Shown here: piece by piece, positions 49,265 to 58,085 of the stretch | Layout: every line of letters begins with the position of its first letter | Position numbering within the stretch: position 1 is the stretch's first letter | NCBI RefSeq assembly: GCF_000770925.1 | Contig: NZ_JDTK01000008.1 | Location: 46,145-110,144, forward strand | DNA: 64,000 nucleotides | Direction: 5' to 3' | Source: Bifidobacterium ruminantium DSM 6489 | GTDB taxonomy: Bacteria; Actinomycetota; Actinomycetes; Actinomycetales; Bifidobacteriaceae | Notes under the pieces: model-generated | What the model saw: the letters and a program-made list of their open reading frames with translations, nothing else | What the model was told of the DNA's origin: nothing | The model's database searches: none | Translations under genes and position numbers: made by a program

Positions 49265-50494
49265 GTGAACAAGATAAACGGAGCGTTGGCGTACGACCTT
49301 CCTTCCACTGGACCGTGGGCTGCCTTGGTCTTCCTCGTATCGCTGAATCTGCGTCCCTCCATCGCGGCGGTCGGTCCGGTGCTCTCGCAAATAGGTACTG
49401 GCCTTCATTGGGCCGAGGGAGTGCAGGGCGTGCTGACCGCGATTCCCCTACTCGCCTTCGCTGCGATTAGCCCGCTCGCCACGTTCCTCGCACGTCGTAT
49501 CGGCATTGACATGTCGATCCTGCTTGCGTTGCTGTGCATCACGGCGGGCGATTTCATCCGTTCGTTCGGCGGCGGTATCGGCATTTGGCTGGGCACGGTG
49601 GTGTTCGCTTCTGCCATCGCCGTTGGCAACGTGCTGGTTCCAGTGATTGCCAAACGTGATTACGCCGGCCATGTCGCGATGGCGACAGGAGTCTACTCTG
49701 GCTGCATCACCGCTGGCAGCGCCACCGCGGGACTGGTTTCCGCGCCGCTTGCGCAAGCGTGGGGCGGTTGGCGTGCGTCTCTTGCCTTCTGGAGCGTGCC
49801 GCCACTCGTCGTCGCGGCATTGTGGCTGCTACGTATACTGCACAATCGCAAGTCCTCCGTTAATACTGGCGATTGCGCCGCTTGCGCAAGTGGAGCGCCT
49901 TCCGCAAGTCCGGCTCAAGGAGCGTTCGCCCGCGTGCTGCGCCGGCCGATGACTTGGTACGTCACTTTGTTTATGGGATTGCAATCATCCGCCTTCTACA
50001 CCATGTCCAACTGGATGCCGTCCATCTCGGCGTCCATCGGCTACGATGCCTCCACCGCCGGCGTGCATCTGTTCATCTTCCAAGGCATCGGCATCCTTTC
50101 CGGCTTGGTCATTCCTAAGCTCATGAACGTGCGCGGCAACCAGGTCTGCGCGGCGCTTACCGCCAGCGCTCCCATGCTGATCGCCGGTCTTGGCATGCTG
50201 CTGCTGCCGCATCTCATGCCAGTATGGGCATTCGTCGGCGGCTGCGCGCAAGGTGCTTCTCTGGTGGTGGCGCTTGCATTGATCGCTTTGCGTGGGAGGG
50301 ACAGCGCCGAAACGGTGGTGTTGTCGGGCGTCGCACAGTCGTTCGGCTATCTGATTGCTTCGCTCGGCCCGCTCATGTTCGGCGTGCTGGTTCAGGCCAC
50401 CGGCGGCCATCATGTGCCGCTGATGGTGTTCACGTTCGTCGCTTTCCTGCAGTGCGTCGTCGCGGTCATCGTCGGTAAGCCTTCCAAAATGTGA
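49265..50494 (+). CDS. CynX/NimT-type MFS transporter
   Basis: A 409-residue major facilitator permease with about twelve hydrophobic segments. The first helix region FLVSLNLRPSIAAVGPVL (LRP motif) and the pattern GWRASLAFWSVPPLVVAALWL are typical of the CynX/NimT cyanate and 2-nitroimidazole transporter branch. Next to the regulator and divergent from the ureide genes, it may move an intermediate or end product such as a ureide, oxamate or carbamate; this is inference. The start is taken as GTG 49265 after GGAGG, with only four bases spacing, so it is uncertain by a few codons. Confidence 0.82.
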   Translation: MNKINGALAYDLPSTGPWAALVFLVSLNLRPSIAAVGPVLSQIGTGLHWAEGVQGVLTAIPLLAFAAISPLATFLARRIGIDMSILLALLCITAGDFIRSFGGGIGIWLGTVVFASAIAVGNVLVPVIAKRDYAGHVAMATGVYSGCITAGSATAGLVSAPLAQAWGGWRASLAFWSVPPLVVAALWLLRILHNRKSSVNTGDCAACASGAPSASPAQGAFARVLRRPMTWYVTLFMGLQSSAFYTMSNWMPSISASIGYDASTAGVHLFIFQGIGILSGLVIPKLMNVRGNQVCAALTASAPMLIAGLGMLLLPHLMPVWAFVGGCAQGASLVVALALIALRGRDSAETVVLSGVAQSFGYLIASLGPLMFGVLVQATGGHHVPLMVFTFVAFLQCVVAVIVGKPSKM

Positions 50495-50495
50495 T

Positions 50496-50512
50496 TTTCG
50501 CGTCTTGCGAAA
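50496..50512 (+). terminator. Small hairpin at the end of the MFS gene
   Basis: TTTCGC (50496-50501) pairs with GCGAAA (50507-50512) directly after the stop codon. It is weak and lacks a T-tract. Confidence 0.3.
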
Positions 50513-50548
50513 TCGAAAGCGTCCGCAGAGGGAAGTACCGTTAGCCGT

Positions 50549-51466
50549 ATGACAAGCCCTAAGACTGACGGTACTATGCATTTGCTCGATCCTGCCCCAT
50601 TTGGTCGTATTCTCCCGGCCATGGTTACCCCCATGAAAGCTGATGGAACTGTCGATTTCGACGCCGCGCAAAAGCTGGCGAAGCAGCTCGTGGCTGATGG
50701 TGCCGACGGTCTTGTTGTCAACGGCACCACCGGTGAATCGCCGACCACTCACATGGAGGAGAAGGTCGAGCTGGTCCAGGCCGTCAAGGAAATCGTGGAT
50801 GTGCCGGTTATCTCCGGCGCGGGCTCCAACGACACCGCGCATACCGTGCGCATGGTGGAGCAGACCCAGGAGGCGGGCGCCGACGCGGTGCTCGTGGTCG
50901 CACCATATTATTCCCGTCCGTCGCAGGAAGGCGTGTTCCGCCACTACAAGGCGGTCAACGATTCCGCAGACAAGCCGATCATCGTGTACGATGTGCCGGG
51001 CCGCACCGGTCTGCACATCCAGCTGGAGACCTACTGCCGTCTGGCCGATCTTGATCATGTCAAGGCCGTCAAGGACGCCACCGGAGACATCGCCGGAGCG
51101 GTGCGCAAGCGCATGGAGACCGGTCTTACCTGGTATTCGGGCGATGACGGCCTGTTCCTGCCGTTCCTGTCCGTCGGCGCCGTCGGCATCATCTCCGTGA
51201 TCGCGCACGCCGCCGCAGGCCCGATGCGCGATCTGGCGGCCGCGTTCGATCGTGGTGACATCCACGAGGCGCAGCGCATCGCCGTGCGTCTGGCTCCGCT
51301 CGTCGAAGCGATGAACGGCAACGGCTTCCAGGCAGTGATGGCCAAGGCCGCGCTCAAGGTGCGTGGCGTTCTCGATTCCACCGAAATGCGCCTGCCGAAC
51401 GTCGGTCCGGGCGAGGCTGAGATCGCACGCGCGGAGAAAGGCATGCGCGCCGCGGGACTGCTGTGA
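50549..51466 (+). CDS. dapA: 4-hydroxy-tetrahydrodipicolinate synthase
   Basis: A 305-residue class I aldolase of the lysine/diaminopimelate pathway. It condenses pyruvate with aspartate semialdehyde. The Schiff-base Lys175 lies in HVKAVKDATGD. The NGTTGESPT phosphate/pyruvate loop and the APYYSRPSQEG Tyr motif are present. Length and motifs are normal. The only purine-rich ribosome-site candidate (AGAGGGAAG) is about 13 bases from ATG 50549, which is long; a slightly different start is possible. It resumes the housekeeping strand after the ureide island; RNase J follows 82 bases downstream. Confidence 0.95.
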   Translation: MTSPKTDGTMHLLDPAPFGRILPAMVTPMKADGTVDFDAAQKLAKQLVADGADGLVVNGTTGESPTTHMEEKVELVQAVKEIVDVPVISGAGSNDTAHTVRMVEQTQEAGADAVLVVAPYYSRPSQEGVFRHYKAVNDSADKPIIVYDVPGRTGLHIQLETYCRLADLDHVKAVKDATGDIAGAVRKRMETGLTWYSGDDGLFLPFLSVGAVGIISVIAHAAAGPMRDLAAAFDRGDIHEAQRIAVRLAPLVEAMNGNGFQAVMAKAALKVRGVLDSTEMRLPNVGPGEAEIARAEKGMRAAGLL

Positions 51467-51548
51467 ATCGCGGATAGGGCAAAGTCCCACTGAAATTCCT
51501 CGCCTCCGCACAGGCGGAGACAATTAGTAACAGAAATCCAACTAGGAA

Positions 51549-53507
51549 ATGGCAACAGAAGAAACCAAAACCACAACAACACACAGGCGCGGCAGCAAGG
51601 CTGCCAAGCGCGCCGAAACCGCAGTCAAGGCAACCAAGGCCGGAAAGGCTGTGAAGTCCGAGAAAACCGTCTCCAAGAAGACGAAGTCCTCCACGCGCGG
51701 CCGTGGCAACGGCGGATCGCGTGGCCGCGGCAACGGCTCGAACCGCCGTCCGTCGCGTCCCACGCCGCAATCCACCGCGCCGCAGCAGGACGAAGTGCTG
51801 ATCGCCCCGCCGAAGTACCGCAAGGGCTCCATGCGCATCGTGCCGCTCGGCGGTCTGGGCGAGATCGGCCGCAACATGAACGTGGTCGAATACAACGGGC
51901 ATATCCTGCTCATCGACTGCGGCGTGCTCTTCCCGGAAGAGGAGCAGCCGGGCGTGGACCTCATCCTGCCTGACTTCCACTACATCAAGGACCGTCTCGA
52001 CAAGGTCGAGGCGCTCGTGCTCACCCACGGCCACGAAGACCACATCGGTGGCGTGCCGTACCTGCTCAAGCTCCGCCCGGACATTCCGCTGATCGGTTCC
52101 AAGCTCACCCTCGCCTTCGTCGAGGCCAAGTGCAAGGAACACCGCATCAACCCGACGCTCGTCGAGGTCAAGGGACGCGACAAGCTCAAGGTCGGTCCGT
52201 TCAATCTGGAATTCGTGAACGTCACGCACTCCATCCCGGACGCGCTCGCAGTGTTCGTGCAGACCCCTGCCGGCTCTCTCATCGACACCGGCGACATCAA
52301 GCTCGACCAGCTGCCGCTCGACCACCGCATCACCGATCTGGTGGAATTCGGCAAGCTCGGCGAAAAGGGCGTGGACCTCTTGATGATGGACTCCACCAAC
52401 GCCGAGGTCCCGGGCTTCGTCAAGCCGGAGACCTCCATCGGCCCTGCGCTTGACCAGGCTTTCGCACAGGCCACGCGCAAAATCATCGTGGCCAGCTTCT
52501 CCAGCCACGTGCACCGCGTGCAGCAGGTCGTCGACGCGGCCCACAAGTACGGCCGCAAGGTCGTGTTCGTCGGACGTTCCATGGTCCGCAACATGTCCAT
52601 CGCAGCCGATCTGGGCTACCTGCGTCTGCCCGAGGACACCGTCATCGACCTGAAGCAGGCCCATGACGTGCAGGACGACAAGCTCGTCTACATGTGCACC
52701 GGCTCCCAGGGCGAGCCTATGGCCGCGCTCGGCCGTATCGCCGACGGCAACCACCGCGACATCACCATCAACGAGTTCGACACGGTGATCCTCGCCAGCT
52801 CCCTGATCCCAGGCAACGAGCATGGCGTCTACAAGGTCATCAACAAGCTCGTGCAGCTCGGAGCCCGCGTGGTCAACCGAGACAACGCCGCCGTGCACGT
52901 CTCCGGCCACTGCAACGAGGGCGAACTGCTGTACATGTACAACATCGTCAAGCCGAAGTGCGCCATGCCTATCCACGGCGAAAACCGCCACTTGGTGGCC
53001 AACGGCATGATCGCCGTCAAGACCGGCGTCGATCCGCAGAACGTCGTGCTGGCCGAAGACGGCGACGTCGTCGACCTGTACCACGGCCAGGCCGCGGTCG
53101 TCGGCTCCGTGCCGTGCGGCTACGTGTACGTCGATGGTGATTCCGTCGGCGAACTGACCGACGAAGAACTCGAGAAGCGCCGCATCCTCGGCACCGAAGG
53201 CTTCGTGTCCAGCTTCGTGGTCGTCGACACCGAAACCGCGGATGTCATCACCGGCCCGAAGATCTACCTCAACGCGGTCGCGGAAGACGAAAGCGAGTTC
53301 GACAAGGTCCGTCACCAGATCGTCGAGCAGCTGCAGGACGCGATGATGACCGGCACGCGCGACACCTACAAGCTGCAGCAGATCATGCGACGCACGCTTG
53401 GCGGCTGGGTCGCACGCCAGCTGCACCGCAAGCCGATGATCGTCCCCGTCGTCGCCGACATCGCGCAGGACGTGGATGATGCGATGAATCTGAACGCATC
53501 GAAATAA
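51549..53507 (+). CDS. rnj: Ribonuclease J
   Basis: A 652-residue metallo-beta-lactamase-fold ribonuclease with 5'-exonuclease and endonuclease activity in mRNA decay and rRNA maturation. The first roughly 85 residues are a Lys/Arg/Ser/Thr-rich extension with RGRGNGGSRGRGNG repeats, likely an RNA-binding tail and common in actinobacterial RNase J. The catalytic core begins at MRIVPLGGLGEIGRNM. The zinc motif is HGHEDH (His160-His165). The beta-CASP segment includes FSSHVHRVQQ and TGSQGEPMAAL, and VSGHCNEGEL follows. The ATG is only one or two bases from AGGA, so initiation may be modest. dapA-rnj is a common actinobacterial pairing. Confidence 0.96.
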   Translation: MATEETKTTTTHRRGSKAAKRAETAVKATKAGKAVKSEKTVSKKTKSSTRGRGNGGSRGRGNGSNRRPSRPTPQSTAPQQDEVLIAPPKYRKGSMRIVPLGGLGEIGRNMNVVEYNGHILLIDCGVLFPEEEQPGVDLILPDFHYIKDRLDKVEALVLTHGHEDHIGGVPYLLKLRPDIPLIGSKLTLAFVEAKCKEHRINPTLVEVKGRDKLKVGPFNLEFVNVTHSIPDALAVFVQTPAGSLIDTGDIKLDQLPLDHRITDLVEFGKLGEKGVDLLMMDSTNAEVPGFVKPETSIGPALDQAFAQATRKIIVASFSSHVHRVQQVVDAAHKYGRKVVFVGRSMVRNMSIAADLGYLRLPEDTVIDLKQAHDVQDDKLVYMCTGSQGEPMAALGRIADGNHRDITINEFDTVILASSLIPGNEHGVYKVINKLVQLGARVVNRDNAAVHVSGHCNEGELLYMYNIVKPKCAMPIHGENRHLVANGMIAVKTGVDPQNVVLAEDGDVVDLYHGQAAVVGSVPCGYVYVDGDSVGELTDEELEKRRILGTEGFVSSFVVVDTETADVITGPKIYLNAVAEDESEFDKVRHQIVEQLQDAMMTGTRDTYKLQQIMRRTLGGWVARQLHRKPMIVPVVADIAQDVDDAMNLNASK

Positions 53508-53529
53508 CCTGTAGACCATACGCAAATCG

Positions 53530-53568
53530 GAAGGCGACGTGACCGGCACAATCGGTCGCGCCGCCTTC
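53530..53568 (+). other. Hairpin between rnj and pepN
   Basis: A 16-bp stem (53530-53545 with 53553-53568) with one mismatch and one wobble encloses a 7-base loop in the 84-base gap. No T-tract follows. It may end the rnj transcript or protect its 3' end. Confidence 0.5.
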
Positions 53569-53591
53569 TGCTACCAGAAAGAAGGAGTGAC

Positions 53592-56201
53592 ATGCCAGGA
53601 GCAAACCTCACCCGAATCGAAGCGGAAGAACGCAAAAGCATCATCGCCGCGCCAATCCATTACACGGTCAAGCTTGACCTGACCCGCGGAGCCAAGGATT
53701 TCGGCTCCGAAACCACCATCACCTTCGACGCGAAGCCGGGGAAGTCAAGCTTCCTTGACCTCATCGCCAACGAAGTCAGCGAGATCACCCTCAACGGCGA
53801 AACCCTCGACCCGGCCGAAGCATACGCGGACAGCCGCATCGAACTGAAGAACCTCAAGGAACACAACGAGGTCACCGTCAAGGCGCTGTGCCAGTACTCC
53901 AACACCGGCGAAGGACTGCACCGCAGCGTCGACCCGTCCGACGGCAACATCTACCTGTACACCCAGTTCGAAGTGCCGGACGCGCGCCGCGTCTACGCCG
54001 TGTTCGACCAGCCTGACCTCAAGGCTGTGTTCGACTTCTCCGTGCTTGCGGCCAAGTCCTGGATCGTTACCTCCAACATGCCGACCGCATCCGTCACGGA
54101 CGCCGACACCGTCACCGAGGAAGGCACGCTCGGCAGCCACGAGCCCGAAACCACCAAGCTGTGGGTGTTCGAACCGACCCCGACCATGAGCTCCTACCTC
54201 ACCGCCATCTGCGCCGGTCCATACGCCGAATGGCACACCGAATACGCCAACGAGGACGGCCGCACCGTGCCGATGGCCATGTACTGCCGTCAGGCGCTCG
54301 CCAAGGCCTTTGAGAAGGATGTCGACTACCTGTTCGACATCACCAAGAAGGGCTTCGCCTTCTACGCCAAGACCTGGGGCGTGCCGTACCCGTACGCCAA
54401 GTACGACCAGATCTACGTGCCGGAATACAATGCCGGCGCCATGGAGAACATCGGCATGGTCACCATCCGCGACCAGTACGTGTTCGAATCCAAGGTCACC
54501 GACGCCTATGCGGAACGACGCGTCGTCACCGTGCTGCACGAGCTCGCCCACATGTGGTTCGGCGACTACGTGACCATGAAGTGGTGGAACGACCTGTGGC
54601 TCAACGAATCCTTCGCGGAGTTCACCTCCACCATGGCCACTGCCGAGGCAACCGAATGGAAGGACGCCTGGGCCACCTTCAGCTCTGGCGAGAAGAGCTG
54701 GGCGTTGAATCAGGACCAGCTGAGCACCACCCACCCGATCGTCGCCCCGATCAACGACCTCAACGACACCTACGTCAACTTCGACGGCATCACCTACGCC
54801 AAGGGCGCCTCCGTGCTGAAGCAGCTCGTCTACTACGTCGGCCGCGACCGCTTCTTCAAGGGCATCAACAACTACCTCAACAAGCACGCCTACTCCAACG
54901 CCACCCTCGCCGACCTGCTCGCCGAACTGGAACTCACCTCCGGCCGCGACCTCAAGGCCTGGAGCGCCCAGTGGCTCGAACGGTCCGGCATCAACACCAT
55001 CACCACGGAAGTGGAGACCAACGAGGACGGCACCATCAAACGCCTCGCCCTCCGCCAGACCGCGCCGGCCGAACATCCGGTCCTGCGCGCCCACCGCCTC
55101 GCCGTCGGCTTCTACAACGAGGATCCGGAAACCGGCAAGATCGTGCGCACCGACCGATTCGAACTTGACGTGGACGGTGCGCTGACGGTCGTCGACGCGG
55201 CCGCGGGCAAGGCACGTCCGTCGCTGATTCTTGTGAACGATGACGATTTGACCTACACGAAGCTTCGTTTCGACGACAAGAGCCTCGCCTTCGCCTTGGA
55301 TAACCTGTACCGCTTCGACGATGCGCTCGCACGCTCCGTGATCTGGCTCGCCCTGTGGGACATGACCCGCGACGGCGAACTGCCGGCACGCAGGTTCATC
55401 GACACCTCGCTGGCCGCGCTCGCCACCGAACGCGAATCCACCACCTTCCGTTATGCGCTGGCACAGGTCAGCACCACCGCATGGCATTACACCGCTCCGG
55501 CCGATCGTGCCGAGGTCGTGAAGCATGTGGCCGCCGAACTGTTCAAGCTGGCCGGCGCGGCCAAGGCCGGATCGGACGAGCAGTTCCAGCTTGTCACCGC
55601 CTATCTGGGCTACGGCGAGCCGGGCGACGAAGCATTCGTGGCCAATGCGAAGGGTCTGCTCGACGGCTCCGTGGCATTCGAAGGCCTTGACATCGACAAC
55701 AACTTCCGTTGGACCATCATCAACGCGCTGAGCACCGTCAATGCGATCGACCAAGCTGGAATCGACGCCGAACTGGCCAAGCGCGAAACCACCGAGAACC
55801 GTGAGTTCGCCTATGGCGCACGCGCTGTGGCCGGCACCGCCGAAGCGAAGGCATGGGCGTGGAACGAGGCTTTGCACGATGACGGTCTGACCAACATGCA
55901 GTTGGAATCCGTGGCTCGCGGCTTCGCCGCCACACCGCGCGCAGACCTGGCCGAGCCGTATGCCGAGAAGTACTTCGAAGCAGTCGATTGGATTTGGGAA
56001 CACAAGACCTTCCACATGGCCGAGGCTCTGCTCGAGGGCCTGTATCCGGGCTATGCCGATCCGGCGAAGCTCGTCGAGCTCGGTGACGCCTGGCTCGCGT
56101 CCCATAAGGGCGCGGACAACGCCTTGCAGCGCATTGTGCGTGGCAACGTCGAGGCTTCTCACCGCACGCTGAAAGTGCGCGACTTCAACGCCGCGCTCTG
56201 A
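53592..56201 (+). CDS. pepN: Aminopeptidase N (M1 family)
   Basis: An 869-residue zinc aminopeptidase that removes N-terminal residues from peptides in the cytoplasm. The substrate-binding motif is NAGAMENIGM. The zinc site is HELAH (His316, Glu317, His320) with the third ligand Glu339 in WLNESFAEF, at the exact M1 spacing. The C-terminal half is the ERAP1-like helical domain typical of actinobacterial PepN. Length is normal. A ribosome site (AAAGAAGGAG) precedes ATG 53592. Downstream is the hairpin array described separately. Confidence 0.97.
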   Translation: MPGANLTRIEAEERKSIIAAPIHYTVKLDLTRGAKDFGSETTITFDAKPGKSSFLDLIANEVSEITLNGETLDPAEAYADSRIELKNLKEHNEVTVKALCQYSNTGEGLHRSVDPSDGNIYLYTQFEVPDARRVYAVFDQPDLKAVFDFSVLAAKSWIVTSNMPTASVTDADTVTEEGTLGSHEPETTKLWVFEPTPTMSSYLTAICAGPYAEWHTEYANEDGRTVPMAMYCRQALAKAFEKDVDYLFDITKKGFAFYAKTWGVPYPYAKYDQIYVPEYNAGAMENIGMVTIRDQYVFESKVTDAYAERRVVTVLHELAHMWFGDYVTMKWWNDLWLNESFAEFTSTMATAEATEWKDAWATFSSGEKSWALNQDQLSTTHPIVAPINDLNDTYVNFDGITYAKGASVLKQLVYYVGRDRFFKGINNYLNKHAYSNATLADLLAELELTSGRDLKAWSAQWLERSGINTITTEVETNEDGTIKRLALRQTAPAEHPVLRAHRLAVGFYNEDPETGKIVRTDRFELDVDGALTVVDAAAGKARPSLILVNDDDLTYTKLRFDDKSLAFALDNLYRFDDALARSVIWLALWDMTRDGELPARRFIDTSLAALATERESTTFRYALAQVSTTAWHYTAPADRAEVVKHVAAELFKLAGAAKAGSDEQFQLVTAYLGYGEPGDEAFVANAKGLLDGSVAFEGLDIDNNFRWTIINALSTVNAIDQAGIDAELAKRETTENREFAYGARAVAGTAEAKAWAWNEALHDDGLTNMQLESVARGFAATPRADLAEPYAEKYFEAVDWIWEHKTFHMAEALLEGLYPGYADPAKLVELGDAWLASHKGADNALQRIVRGNVEASHRTLKVRDFNAAL

Positions 56202-56245
56202 TAGCAGGGGCGACAGGAACGTTCCCGCTTAAGAGCCGTCATGTC

Positions 56246-56290
56246 GTCGCACGACTTTGATTTTGGGTGCGATTTTCAAAGTCGTGTGAC
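56246..56290. repeat. Hairpin A1 of the pepN-glmM array
   Basis: A 15-bp stem (56246-56260 with 56276-56290) has one G-U pair and a 15-base loop. The arm GTCGCACGACTTTGA is shared with A2 and, minus one T, with A3. Confidence 0.85.
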
Positions 56291-56306
56291 GGGCATATCG
56301 GCATTT

Positions 56307-56359
56307 ATGCCCCCTAATCCTCGGTTTCCGCTTGAGAATAAGGGTCAGGGGGCATTTTT
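56307..56359 (+). repeat. Hairpin B1 of the pepN-glmM array, terminator-like
   Basis: ATGCCCCCT (56307-56315) pairs perfectly with AGGGGGCAT (56347-56355) and is followed by TTTTT. On the plus strand it looks like an intrinsic terminator and may end the pepN transcript. Confidence 0.75.
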
Positions 56360-56370
56360 GCGTCGAAGGC

Positions 56371-56417
56371 TGTCGCACGACTTTGATTTTGGAGGCATTT
56401 TTCAAAGTTGTGCGACA
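56371..56417. repeat. Hairpin A2 of the pepN-glmM array
   Basis: A 16-bp stem (56371-56386 with 56402-56417) has one G-U pair at a different position from A1, and a 15-base loop of different sequence. Confidence 0.85.
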
Positions 56418-56432
56418 AGCGTGCTGGCTTTC

Positions 56433-56491
56433 ATACCCTCTAACTCTTATTTTTCGCTGGTTTTCAACGGAAAATGATAGTTAGGGGGTAT
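56433..56491 (+). repeat. Hairpin B2 of the pepN-glmM array
   Basis: A 13-bp stem (56433-56445 with 56479-56491) has one wobble pair and an inner TTTTC/GAAAA extension. Compared with B1, the third pair is A-T instead of G-C, a compensatory change. A T-rich stretch follows. Confidence 0.75.
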
Positions 56492-56506
56492 TTCTTTATC
56501 AAGTGC

Positions 56507-56552
56507 TGTCGCACGACTTGATTTTCCGCCTTGAAATCAAAGTCGTGCGACA
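56507..56552. repeat. Hairpin A3 of the pepN-glmM array
   Basis: A 13-bp perfect outer stem (56507-56519 with 56540-56552), a single-base bulge and an inner GATTT/AAATC stem. The loop is shorter than in A1 and A2. The rest of the gap (56553-56693) shows nothing further except the glmM ribosome site. Confidence 0.8.
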
Positions 56553-56693
56553 CGAAAAGGGCATTGCGCGCCGTGAAATGCTTTGAATTGTGAAGTGTTA
56601 TGCGATTGCGCCACAGGCTGCCGGTTTCGACGGCATGATTGAGTACGATAGGTCACGGAAATATCGTTTGCAGATAGCGAGGATTTGAGACTC

Positions 56694-58076
56694 ATGCCAC
56701 GTATGTTCGGAACCGACGGCGTTCGAGGATTGGCGAATAGGGATTTGACAGCACAGCTGGCGCTTGATTTGGGTGACGCCGCAGTGCGCGTGCTGGGCGA
56801 TGACGACGACAAGGGCGAGTTCGCGAGCCGCCGTCGCGCGCTGGTCGGCCGCGATACGCGAGTTTCCGGCGATTTCCTTGCCGCGGCGTTGTCCGCGGGC
56901 ATGTCCGCAGGCGGTTTCGATGTGATCGATGCCGGCATCATCCCGACCCCGGGTGTCGCTTACCTGACATCCGTGCTCAACGTCGAAATGGGTGCCGTGA
57001 TTTCCGCCTCCCATAATCCGATGCCCGACAACGGCATCAAGTTCTTCGCGCGCGGCGGCTTCAAGCTGCCTGACGCCAAGGAGGACGAGATCGAAGCGGT
57101 GCTCGGCCAGGATTGGGAACGTCCTACCGGCGCGGGCGTGGGACGTATCAGCCATGACACCGCCACCGCAACCAACCTGTACATCGACCATCTGGTCTCC
57201 GCCATCGCACCGGTCGGTCCGGACAAGTCCCAGCCGACCCCGCTGAAGGGACTGAAGATCGTGGCCGACTGCGCGAACGGCGCCACTTCCGTGGTTGCGC
57301 CGGAAGCGCTGCGCCGGGCAGGCGCCGATGTCACCGTCATCAACGCGTCCCCGGACGGATACAACATCAACAAGAACGCCGGATCCACGCATCCCGAGCA
57401 GCTGCAGGCCATGGTCAAGGCCTCCGGCGCCGTCATGGGCGTTGCCTTCGATGGAGACGCAGACCGTTGCCTCGCCGTGGACGAAGACGGCACCATGGTC
57501 AACGGCGATCAGATCATGGGTATTCTGGCACGCGCCAAGAAGAACGCCGGCAAGCTCAACCACGACACCCTCGTAGTGACGGTGATGAGCAATCTCGGTC
57601 TGAAACTGGCCCTGCGTTCCATGGGCATCAAGACCGTGCAGACCAACGTGGGCGACCGTTACGTGCTTGAGGAGATGCTCCGTGGCGATTATTCGCTCGG
57701 CGGCGAGCAGTCCGGCCACGTGATCAACCGTGAATTCGCCACCACCGGCGACGGCACCCTGACCGCGCTGACCCTGTGCAACGAAGTCGTGCGCTCCGGC
57801 AAGAGCCTCAAGGAACTGGCCGCCGACTTCCCGCAGCTGCCGCAGACACTCATCAACGTGCCGAACGTCGACAAGATGGCCGCCAAGACGAACGCCAAGG
57901 TCCAGGCCGCAGTGGAACGCGAGGAGAAACTCTTGGGAGACACCGGCCGCGTGCTGCTGCGTCCATCCGGTACCGAGCCGCTCGTCCGCGTCATGGCCGA
58001 GGCCGAAACCCAGCAGCAGGCCGACGAAGTGTGCGATCGCCTCGCCAAGGTCGTCGCCGATGAGCTCGCCCTGTAG
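56694..58076 (+). CDS. glmM: Phosphoglucosamine mutase
   Basis: A 460-residue mutase interconverting glucosamine-6-phosphate and glucosamine-1-phosphate for peptidoglycan precursor synthesis. It opens MPRMFGTDGVRG. The phospho-acceptor Ser106 is in ISASHNPMPDNGIKFF. The magnesium loop DGDADR is at about residue 250, and the sugar and phosphate loops GGEQSGH and RPSGTEPLVRVM are present. ATG 56694 matches the conserved N-terminus; GAGGA lies ten bases upstream. The peptide deformylase gene follows after nine bases, so the two are co-transcribed. Confidence 0.97.
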   Translation: MPRMFGTDGVRGLANRDLTAQLALDLGDAAVRVLGDDDDKGEFASRRRALVGRDTRVSGDFLAAALSAGMSAGGFDVIDAGIIPTPGVAYLTSVLNVEMGAVISASHNPMPDNGIKFFARGGFKLPDAKEDEIEAVLGQDWERPTGAGVGRISHDTATATNLYIDHLVSAIAPVGPDKSQPTPLKGLKIVADCANGATSVVAPEALRRAGADVTVINASPDGYNINKNAGSTHPEQLQAMVKASGAVMGVAFDGDADRCLAVDEDGTMVNGDQIMGILARAKKNAGKLNHDTLVVTVMSNLGLKLALRSMGIKTVQTNVGDRYVLEEMLRGDYSLGGEQSGHVINREFATTGDGTLTALTLCNEVVRSGKSLKELAADFPQLPQTLINVPNVDKMAAKTNAKVQAAVEREEKLLGDTGRVLLRPSGTEPLVRVMAEAETQQQADEVCDRLAKVVADELAL

Positions 58077-58085
58077 GAGGACCGC

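Noticed and set aside
51354..53549. A 731-codon minus-strand frame opposite rnj and the end of dapA
   Set aside because: Shadow of RNase J codon use; the product is low-complexity His/Asp/Val-rich with no motifs.
53745..56162. An 805-codon minus-strand frame opposite pepN
   Set aside because: Shadow of pepN; Gly/Val/His-rich translation without any domain.
56202..56552. CRISPR-like array between pepN and glmM
   Set aside because: The repeats are hairpins of two kinds in alternation with unequal spacing, and there are no uniform spacers or cas genes.
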